From: Streptomyces sp. NRRL F-5123
GTDB lineage: Bacteria > Actinomycetota > Actinomycetes > Streptomycetales > Streptomycetaceae
Reading direction: 5' to 3'
Length of the DNA stretch: 41,102 bases
Assembly: GCF_000721495.1 (NCBI RefSeq)
Contig: NZ_JOHY01000071.1
Location: 1-41,102, forward strand
Shown: positions 34,701 through 39,485 of the stretch, piece by piece
Numbering within the stretch: the first letter of the stretch is position 1
How the letters are laid out: each line of letters begins with the position of its first letter
Position numbers and translations under genes: made by a program
The notes under the pieces: model-generated
Told to the model about the DNA's origin: nothing
Database searches by the model: none
What the model saw: only the letters and a program-made list of their open reading frames with translations

Positions 34701-35066
34701 GTGGAAGGTCAGCCGGGTGCCGGTGAACCGGAAGCTCACGGTGTCGCCGGTGTGGTCGGTCCAGCTGTTCGTCCCCTGGTACGGGTCGGCCGGGGCGCCC
34801 TCCCCGGAGGCGTGGCCCCAGCCGGACCCCTGGTAGTCGAACTGGTCCTGGCCGGTGCCCTGGACCGAGTCGTCGACGGAGACGCTGCTGTTCGCCGCTG
34901 CGGCGGGTGCGGCGGGGGCGGGCGTGGCGCTGACGGCCGCGGTCCCGGAGAGCAGCAGGGCGGTCGCGCCGAGGGCCACACCGGCCGACCGGCGCAGGCG
35001 GGACAGGCGACGACGGGCAGAGGGGGGCGGGGGTGACGGCTGCGGTGGCACGGATCTGGCTGGCAT
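31752..35066 (-). CDS. Secreted GH59 galactocerebrosidase-type glycoside hydrolase with carbohydrate-binding modules
   Basis: 1104 residues. A signal peptide (basic n-region, GVALGATALLLSGTAAVSA) is followed by a beta-rich binding-like domain (about 60–200). The GH59 catalytic barrel (about 205–560) carries FDGIGAISGGG, RLLIDYPEPQRS, LKVEIGGD and YEWWLMEQARKRNP. By alignment to human GALC, Glu362 in WNERGY is the acid/base and Glu446 in LWASENGS the nucleophile. A lectin-like region follows (about 640–860), then a NEW3-type domain and a C-terminal NPCBM domain (about 955–1104). It presumably releases beta-galactose from external glycans or glycolipids; the substrate is unknown. The ATG at 35066 has GGGAG 6 nt upstream; an upstream TTG (35120) precedes the predicted transcription start. 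Confidence 0.85.
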   Translation of the reverse strand: MPARSVPPQPSPPPPSARRRLSRLRRSAGVALGATALLLSGTAAVSATPAPAAPAAAANSSVSVDDSVQGTGQDQFDYQGSGWGHASGEGAPADPYQGTNSWTDHTGDTVSFRFTGTRLTFHGVTDPGHGIGAVSVDGGTPVDVDFYSASRTGDAALWTSPELADGPHTFTVAWTGRKNPAATGTAVVVDRAEFDGQAPPPGETDIPLDGTGTGRTFDGIGAISGGGGNSRLLIDYPEPQRSRILDYLFTPGYGASLQMLKVEIGGDTNSTDGSEPSIEHTKGAVNCTSGYEWWLMEQARKRNPDIKLYALAWGAPGWIGNTSGTTGGGNFWSQDMIDYLTTWLGCAKQHGLAMDYLGGWNERGYDTAWYEKLHAALAAAHLPIQVVGADSGLDVADEMLKDPAFDKAVDIVGAHYPCEGGDGGSATTCDSSANAKATGKPLWASENGSQDDDAGSGPLIRSITRGYIDGKFTSYLNWPLLAAVYPNLPYDTVGLAVASQPWSGAYSLGTSLWATAQVTQVTEPGWSFVDAASGYLAGDRANGSFVTLRSPDASAYSTIVETSTANAPQTAHFTLSGGLPTGTVHVWATSLQSTDPAQQFAHTADLTPQDGHYSFTFEPGYVYSLTTTTGQGKGTAASPRPADLALPYTDSFDRATPNQEARYLSDMQGSFETARCDGGRAGGCVRQMAAQQPIEWQDDSDAFALLGDTSWTDYTVTSDVYMEQAGTVELLGRAGQQQRPQSHQAGYFLRVADSGRWSIVKSSTTGGLTTLAEGTAKALGVHSWHTLGLGFDGTTITALVDGSRVGAVDDASYAAGQVGIGVVGYLTDEFDNLRITPVHAHTAAPATVTATLPERIERGATATERVTFTNPASAPAVTDLELTPGAPAGWTATPAGPTVFPEVPAGRTVSVTWTVTAPTAADSPVSAAFSPLGRYARGGVRHWTYGSAATTVPIPAPTGTPYLSDLSFVSATNGWGPVERDLSNGEQAAGDGGPITLRGTAYTKGIGVHAGSDVAFFLGGNCTRFTATVGIDDEVAPYGSVGFHLVADGKTIAGTPVVTGDTPGVALDADVTGVQQLDLVADDGGDGNAHDHADWAEPRLTCAS

Positions 35067-35121
35067 GAGGGCTCCCAAGAGGCGGAGGCGGAGGGATCGA
35101 CTCCGCACGCGGGCGCCCAAA

Positions 35122-35150
35122 GATCTACATCATGCAACGTGATCGGACAA
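35122..35150 (-). promoter_or_regulatory. Promoter candidate for the GH59 gene
   Basis: On the minus strand TTGTCC (35145–35150) and TAGATC (35122–35127) are 17 bp apart, in an A/T-rich stretch. The predicted leader is about 50 nt to the ATG at 35066. Confidence 0.5.
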
Positions 35151-35161
35151 TGGATCGGACA
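35141..35161. promoter_or_regulatory. Direct-repeat operator candidate overlapping the GH59 -35
   Basis: gatcggaca occurs at 35141–35149 and again at 35153–35161, a 12-bp period (nearly one helical turn), covering the -35 hexamer. This is a plausible site for a sugar-responsive repressor; the regulator is unknown. Confidence 0.4.
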
Positions 35162-35302
35162 TAATTCAACACGCCGGGGGCGGCGGGCGCTTGGGGTGGG
35201 CCGGAAGCCGGGGGTGGAGGGGCGGACCCGGCCTGGGGGCGGAACGGGGCTGGGCCTGCTTGCGTGTGCGTTCCCGGGCGGGGCGGTCGGCCGGTGGGCC
35301 GG

Positions 35303-35308
35303 TACGGT
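35303..35308 (+). promoter_or_regulatory. -10 box TACGGT for a leaderless GNAT transcript
   Basis: TACGGT ends 6 nt before the first of two consecutive ATGs (35315, 35318). This rules out an in-frame start further upstream at 35264. Confidence 0.5.
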
Positions 35309-35314
35309 GCCGGG

Positions 35315-35875
35315 ATGATGACCGCCGTGACCGTACGGGCCCTGTCCGAGGCCGACCTCCCCGCCGTGTCCGCGATACGGGTGACCGGGTGGCAGACGGC
35401 CTACGCCGGGATACTGCCCCGGTCCTACCTCGACGCCATGACGGTGGAGGCCGATCTCCCGCGCCGCAGGGCACGTTTCGCGAAAGGGGCGCCGCCCCGC
35501 ACGGCCGAGTTCGTCGCCGTCGACCGCGACGGCCGGGTGGCGGGCTGGACATGCCTCGGCCCCTACCGCAGCGACGTCTACAGCGAGGGCGGTGCGGGCG
35601 GTGAGGTGCCCGCGACCGCCGGTGAGCTGTACGCGCTGTACGTGCGGCCCGCGCTCATCGGCTCCGGCGTCGGCCTGGCACTCGTCGGCGCCGCGCACTC
35701 CCGGGCGCGCGAGGAGGGGTTCGGCGAGCTGCTGCTGTGGGTCCTCGCGGACAACGCCCGCGCCCGCCGCTTCTACGAGCGCGCGGGCTACGCGTCGGAC
35801 GGCGCCGTCCAGGCCGAGGCCTACGACGGCGTCCCCGTCCCCGAGGTCCGCTACCGGCGCTCCCTCGGCGGCTGA
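35315..35875 (+). CDS. GNAT-family N-acetyltransferase
   Basis: 186 residues with the GNAT fold. The N-terminal strand is AVTVRALSEADLPAVSAIRV and the central strand is ELYALYVRPALIGSGVGLAL, where the acetyl-CoA loop IGSGVG follows motif A. The C-terminal LLLWVLADNARARRFYERAG ends in YERAGY, typical of the family. Acetyl-CoA-dependent acylation of a small molecule or protein is expected; the acceptor is unknown. It is convergent with the SnoaL-like gene 55 nt away. Confidence 0.85.
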   Translation: MMTAVTVRALSEADLPAVSAIRVTGWQTAYAGILPRSYLDAMTVEADLPRRRARFAKGAPPRTAEFVAVDRDGRVAGWTCLGPYRSDVYSEGGAGGEVPATAGELYALYVRPALIGSGVGLALVGAAHSRAREEGFGELLLWVLADNARARRFYERAGYASDGAVQAEAYDGVPVPEVRYRRSLGG

Positions 35876-35930
35876 CGCCGCCGTCCTGCGAGGGGGTTGC
35901 CACCCCGCCGGACCGCCGACCGCGCGCCGC

Positions 35931-36314
35931 TCAGCCGGACGTACGGCGGTAGGTCCACATCTCGGCCATCCGGCCGCCCCGCAGCCGGACCAGCCAGACG
36001 AGGTGGCTGTCGACGACCCCCGGGCGGCTCGCGTCGCCCACCCCGCCGACCACGGAGAGGAGTTCGTCCCCGCTGCCGAGGACCGTCTCGACGTGGAAGC
36101 GGAGTCCCGGGCGGGCGGTGCGGATGCGCGTCACCGCGCTCTGCACGTCGGCGACGCCCGCCAGGTCGGGGTGCGCGTGGTCGGTCCAGTCAGGGCACAG
36201 GACGTCCGGGGCGATGGAGATGTCGCCCGAGTTCCACATCTCGAAGTACCGCCGCACGGTGGCGTGGGCGGGGCCGACCGCCGCCCCGGCCTCCTCCGCC
36301 GCCGCCCCCGTCAC
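35931..36314 (-). CDS. SnoaL/NTF2-like protein
   Basis: 127 residues. Features of the SnoaL-like alpha+beta cone are ATVRRYFEMWNSGD (N-terminal helix) and VLCPDWTDHAHPDL (mid-loop with His/Asp). VVDSHLVWLVRLRGGRMAEM forms the sheet. The GTG at 36314 overlaps the DUF397 stop as GTGA, so translation is coupled and the gene is third in an HTH–DUF397–SnoaL operon. A longer frame upstream runs through DUF397 in another phase and was rejected. SnoaL-like domains include polyketide cyclases and ligand-binding regulators; the role is not clear. Confidence 0.7.
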   Translation of the reverse strand: MTGAAAEEAGAAVGPAHATVRRYFEMWNSGDISIAPDVLCPDWTDHAHPDLAGVADVQSAVTRIRTARPGLRFHVETVLGSGDELLSVVGGVGDASRPGVVDSHLVWLVRLRGGRMAEMWTYRRTSG

Positions 36315-36631
36315 ACCTCGTACGACGCCGCGTACGCCAGGAACGCCGCCCACGCGTGGGGCGTGACGCTGAGGCGGGGCCCGTCGGGGTCCTTGGAGTC
36401 CCGGACGAGGATCTCCTCGTCGCTCGCCTTCACTTCCACGCACTCGGGCCCGTCGTTGGTGCTGTGGCTGCTCTTGGTCCAGCCGACCTCGACGCAGGCA
36501 GGGCCGTCGTTGCTGCTGTAGCTGCTCTTGACCCAGGCCACTTCAACGCAGTCGTTGTTGTTACCAGCGCTGTAGCTGCTCTTGCTCCACCTCAGCGCTG
36601 AGCCGACTCCGGTAGAGGGCTTGAGGGTCAT
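36311..36631 (-). CDS. DUF397 protein with three tandem repeat units (WhiJ-system partner type)
   Basis: 106 residues. Three 18-residue units begin at Trp15, Trp33 and Trp51, each of the form W-x-KSS(Y/H)S-…-CVEV, followed by EILVRDSKDPDGPRLSVTPH and an aromatic C-terminal helix. DUF397 proteins are small partners encoded beside XRE/DUF5753 regulators in Streptomyces, where WhiJ-type loci influence differentiation; they appear to modulate the regulator. One or two units are usual in those I recall; three is unusual. The ATG overlaps the HTH-gene stop by 4 nt (ATGA). Confidence 0.85.
   Translation of the reverse strand: MTLKPSTGVGSALRWSKSSYSAGNNNDCVEVAWVKSSYSSNDGPACVEVGWTKSSHSTNDGPECVEVKASDEEILVRDSKDPDGPRLSVTPHAWAAFLAYAASYEV
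36428..36589 (-). repeat. 54-bp tandem repeat inside the DUF397 gene
   Basis: Three in-frame 54-bp units encode the three W-x-KSSYS…CVEV segments. Units 2 and 3 (both with a NDGP core) are more alike than unit 1 (NNND), which suggests the last duplication made units 2 and 3. Confidence 0.75.
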
Positions 36632-37500
36632 GTCTCTCCCCGCACTTTCTCGATGAAGGCCAGCGACTCACGAGGCGTGAGAGCCTGCGATCGGATCATG
36701 CCATACCTCATGTCGAGGATCTGGACCTCTTTCGGAAGCGAGATCAGTCGGCTCGTCAGCTGAGCCTCGGAGTAGCCGACTGTTGCCCCGTCGCTGAGCT
36801 TCAGCAGGTTGATCTCGCCGCCCATTCCAGCGTGATCCTCGCGATCCGTTGGCATCACCTGAAGCGAGACATGCCTCAACTGGCCCACTTCGAGGAGGTG
36901 GTCCAGCTCGCCCCGCAACACGGACTTGCCGCCGAGAGGGCGTCGCAGAGTGACCTCCTCCAGGACGAACGACAGGAGCGGGAACGGTCGCCGGTCGAAG
37001 ATTGACTTTCTCGCCATGCGGGCCTCGACGAGCCGATCCACCTCGTCAGGCGTGTACGAGGGGCGACGCATCTCGAACAGGGCACGGGCATACGCCTCGC
37101 TTTGAAGGAGGCCCGGCACAACCGTGCTGCCGTACGCCCCCAACTCGACCGCATCAGCCTCAAGCTTGGCCAGGTCACGTACCTTCTTCGGGTACCGGAC
37201 CTCCGCAAGGTCCGGCTTCATCGCGGAGATCTTGCCTTCCGCCTTCAGGACCCGGTCCGCGCTGTCCAGGTACACGGGCTTCGGGGCCCGCACGCCCCGT
37301 TCGACCTTCGAGACCATCTCCTCGCTGTAGCCGATCGTGGCGCCGAAATCCGTCTGCGTGAGACCCGTCGACTCGCGCCACAGCTTGATCTGGCGGCCGA
37401 TCGCGCGCATGACCGCTGTCGATTCGTCCTCGGCGCCGGAGTCCCAGTCAGGGGTGTCGGAGCCGTCCGTCGTGTAGTTGGGGCCTGAGCCTGGTGCCAT
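36628..37500 (-). CDS. XRE-family helix-turn-helix regulator with DUF5753 domain (WhiJ-like)
   Basis: 290 residues from the ATG at 37500; a GTG at 37509 adding three residues is an alternative. An acidic N-terminus is followed by the HTH (about 33–90: LTQTDFGATIGYSEEMVSKV, then ERGVRAPKP). The DUF5753 sensor-like domain spans about 105–285 (LGAYGSTVVPGLLQSEAYAR, FVLEEVTLRRPLGG, VSLQVMPTDREDHAGMGG). This architecture defines the WhiJ-like regulators of Streptomyces. It heads an operon with DUF397 and SnoaL genes and is divergent from an RsbW-like ATPase. Confidence 0.88.
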   Translation of the reverse strand: MAPGSGPNYTTDGSDTPDWDSGAEDESTAVMRAIGRQIKLWRESTGLTQTDFGATIGYSEEMVSKVERGVRAPKPVYLDSADRVLKAEGKISAMKPDLAEVRYPKKVRDLAKLEADAVELGAYGSTVVPGLLQSEAYARALFEMRRPSYTPDEVDRLVEARMARKSIFDRRPFPLLSFVLEEVTLRRPLGGKSVLRGELDHLLEVGQLRHVSLQVMPTDREDHAGMGGEINLLKLSDGATVGYSEAQLTSRLISLPKEVQILDMRYGMIRSQALTPRESLAFIEKVRGET

Positions 37501-37773
37501 CGTGACCACCGCCGTTAGCGTCGATTCGTACTGCGCACGCTAAGCGCCCACACCTTCGCGTGTCCGGAAAACTGACTGAAAGTCACCTGTCCGGGAGGAG
37601 CCTCCGGAGCGCAGGGGGCGCACACGGACCCGTACAACCCGTACAAGCGGGCGCCGGGCGCGGGGCCGACCCGTACAAGACACGCCCACACCCGGACAGC
37701 CACCCGCACAGCCCGCACCCTGGCGGTCGAACGTGCTGGTCAGCGGGTAGGCGGGAGCGCCACTCTCGGAGGC
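37501..37773. promoter_or_regulatory. Divergent promoter region of the WhiJ-like locus with three direct repeats
   Basis: 273 nt without a credible gene. The decamer acccgtacaa occurs three times in the same orientation (37628–37637, 37637–37646 and 37669–37678). On the minus strand a TAGCGT -10 candidate lies about 30 nt upstream of the HTH gene (near 37537–37542). The repeats are candidate binding sites for the HTH protein itself. Confidence 0.5.
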
Positions 37774-38211
37774 GTGACGAATGACACTCCTCCCGAAGAA
37801 GTGGACGCGCCCGCGCGGCGGTTCAGCGTCCAGTTGCCCTCCACCCGGCGCGGAGCGCACCGCGCGCGTCTGCTCGCGACGGCGAAGCTCGACCGGTGGG
37901 GGCTGCCTCCGGACCCGGCGGCGCACGTAGTAGCGGAGCTCGCGGCGAACGCGGCGGTGCACGGCCGGGTCCCCGGGAGGGACTTCCGGCTGACGCTCGA
38001 CGCGGACGGCAGTCCGGGGACGCTGAGGATCGAGGTGACGGACGCGCGGGCAGAGCGGTTGCCCGCGATCGCGCGGGACGCGGGTGGGGCGGAGTCGGAG
38101 TCCGGCCGGGGGCTGCTGCTCGTGACGGTGCTGGCCGCGCGGTGGGGGGTGACGTCGGGGCCGTTCCCGACGAAGACGGTGTGGGCCGAGGTGGACCTCG
38201 ACAAGGGGTGA
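37774..38211 (+). CDS. RsbW-like HATPase-domain protein (anti-sigma/regulatory kinase type)
   Basis: 145 residues. A GHKL ATP-binding fold is visible: N-box VVAELAANAAVHG (about 52–64), G1 Asp90 in IEVTDARAE, and G2 SGRGLLLVTVLAARWGV, then KTVWAEVDL. Stand-alone proteins of this type either bind sigma factors like RsbW/SpoIIAB or accompany WhiJ-like loci without a known sigma partner. The start is GTG with GGAGG too close to act well, so the start is less certain. Its stop is 4 nt from that of lipoprotein gene 1. Confidence 0.8.
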   Translation: MTNDTPPEEVDAPARRFSVQLPSTRRGAHRARLLATAKLDRWGLPPDPAAHVVAELAANAAVHGRVPGRDFRLTLDADGSPGTLRIEVTDARAERLPAIARDAGGAESESGRGLLLVTVLAARWGVTSGPFPTKTVWAEVDLDKG

Positions 38212-38215
38212 GGCT

Positions 38216-38692
38216 TCAGACGTGGGAGACCTTCGTGCAGGTGAAGGTCGCCGTGACGGTCACCGACGACCGGTTGCTGACGTCGGTGATGTCGCTGAGC
38301 TTCGCGCCCGTGACGGTCACGGTCCAGACGTCGCCGTTCTCCCGCGCCGAAAGGCCCGCCGTGGAGTCGAGGTTGTCGAACTCCTGCTTGTCCGCGGTGA
38401 TGAGGGAGATGCCGCCGCCGCGCGTGGTGGCGGAGAAGGAGGGGGCGGTGGAGCCGTCGCGGTCGCTCGGTGCGAGGACCGCGGCGAACTTGCCGTCCTG
38501 GAGGATGCAGCCGACGTCCGTGGTGATGTCGAAGCCGCCGGTAGCGGAACCGGCGTAGGAGACATGGCCGTTGGGGCCGTGCACCTTCTCGGCGGTGCTG
38601 TCGTGACCGCTGGACGAGGAGCAGCCGGTGAGCGCCGCCGCTGCGGCGAGGGGCAGCGCGAGGCTCGTCAACGTCGTCCGTGCGTGCGGCAC
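38216..38692 (-). CDS. Secreted lipoprotein 1 of a tandem pair (LpqH-like)
   Basis: 158 residues. A lipoprotein signal peptide ends in the lipobox LTGC with Cys24. A mature domain contains YAGSATGGFDITTDVGC, then TADKQEFDNLDSTAGLSARE and the end SVTVTATFTCTKVSHV. Two mature cysteines (GC and TC) can form a disulfide. Pattern and spacing recall the mycobacterial 19-kDa lipoprotein family, but this is by eye only. GTG start with GAGGGGG 6–7 nt upstream; an earlier in-frame start lacks this. Paralogous to the next gene. Confidence 0.75.
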   Translation of the reverse strand: MPHARTTLTSLALPLAAAAALTGCSSSSGHDSTAEKVHGPNGHVSYAGSATGGFDITTDVGCILQDGKFAAVLAPSDRDGSTAPSFSATTRGGGISLITADKQEFDNLDSTAGLSARENGDVWTVTVTGAKLSDITDVSNRSSVTVTATFTCTKVSHV

Positions 38693-38788
38693 TTGGTCCC
38701 CCTCGATACGTGGTCGGCGGGACGCACCGTACACGGCGGCAAGGGCGTCCCGCGGGCGTACCGCCGGTGCACCGGCGCAGGGGGCGGG

Positions 38789-38804
38789 CCGCCCGTGCGG
38801 GCGG
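38789..38804 (-). terminator. Hairpin after lipoprotein gene 2
   Basis: CCGCCC-GTGC-GGGCGG, a 6-bp stem starting 2 nt beyond the stop codon. A 16-bp perfect palindrome (38762–38777) follows. Together they separate the two lipoprotein genes. Confidence 0.5.
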
Positions 38805-38806
38805 GG

Positions 38807-39340
38807 CTATGTGCCGGAGACCTTCGTGCAGGTGAGGGTGCCGTTGACGGTGACGGAGCCGCCGGAGGTGTCGACGGCGCCGAGTTCGGTGCCGGAGAGC
38901 TTGACGGTGTAGGTGCCGTTCTGCTCGGCGGCGGAGATGCCGTCCGCGCCGAGCTTGACGAAGGTCTTCTTGTCGGCGGTGACGAGGGTCGCCATGGCCT
39001 GGTCACCGATGGTGGCGACGAACGACGGCGTCGTGGACTCGCCGCTGTCGGGCGCGGGCGCGGTGACGGCGACGACCTTGCCGCCCGCGGTCGCGCAGGA
39101 CACGCTCATGGTGACGTCGAAGCCGCCGGTGACGGAGCCGGTGTAGTCGAGGCGGCCGTGGGTGCCGCCGTCGGAGGTGGCACCGGTCGTCGCGGCGGGT
39201 GCGCTCGACGCGGGGGCGGTGGACGTCGGCTTGCCGTCGTCGTTCTTGTCCTTGTCCTTCGACGACGAGCAGGCGCTCAGCGCGGCGACCGCGGTCACCG
39301 GCAGCAGTGCGGCTGCCAACGCCTTTGAGATACGCGGCAC
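38807..39340 (-). CDS. Secreted lipoprotein 2 of a tandem pair (LpqH-like)
   Basis: 177 residues. The signal peptide has lipobox LSAC with Cys24, a Ser/Thr/Ala-rich linker (about 25–60), and a domain parallel to lipoprotein 1: YTGSVTGGFDVTMSVSC, FVATIGDQAMATLVTADKKT, and the end SVTVNGTLTCTKVSGT. Start GTG with AGGGGGA upstream, almost the same as for lipoprotein 1. Lipid-anchored on the outer face of the membrane; function unknown. The pair is a clear gene duplication. Confidence 0.75.
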   Translation of the reverse strand: MPRISKALAAALLPVTAVAALSACSSSKDKDKNDDGKPTSTAPASSAPAATTGATSDGGTHGRLDYTGSVTGGFDVTMSVSCATAGGKVVAVTAPAPDSGESTTPSFVATIGDQAMATLVTADKKTFVKLGADGISAAEQNGTYTVKLSGTELGAVDTSGGSVTVNGTLTCTKVSGT

Positions 39341-39432
39341 TTGTCCCCCTTGGTCCGTCACACAAGTCGCGTGCAGCGGAAGGCTACCGAAGCCCTTCGC
39401 CGTCCCGCTCGAACGTGCGCCCGGCCTGCGGT

Positions 39433-39438
39433 TAGTGT
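39433..39438 (+). promoter_or_regulatory. -10 candidate for the MurG-like gene
   Basis: TAGTGT lies 47 nt before the GTG start at 39486; the leader would be about 40 nt and contains the GAAGGGGAG ribosome-binding site. No -35 is recognisable. Confidence 0.4.
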
Positions 39439-39485
39439 GACCAGCACCACCGGGGCGCGGGCCCCGCCAGAAGGGGAGCCACCTC

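Noticed and set aside
31734..35036. An 1100-codon open frame on the plus strand opposite the GH59 gene
   Set aside because: Composition is Val/Gly/Arg-rich without domains, and the opposite strand carries an unmistakable secreted enzyme with catalytic motifs and signal peptide.
35264..35314. Upstream in-frame start for the GNAT gene
   Set aside because: It lies upstream of the TACGGT -10 box and adds unconserved residues before the usual first strand.
37515..37718. Small minus-strand frame of 67 codons with repeated LYG in the WhiJ-like control region
   Set aside because: The LYGLYG pattern comes from the acccgtacaa DNA repeats; there is no ribosome-binding site and it sits where promoters are expected.
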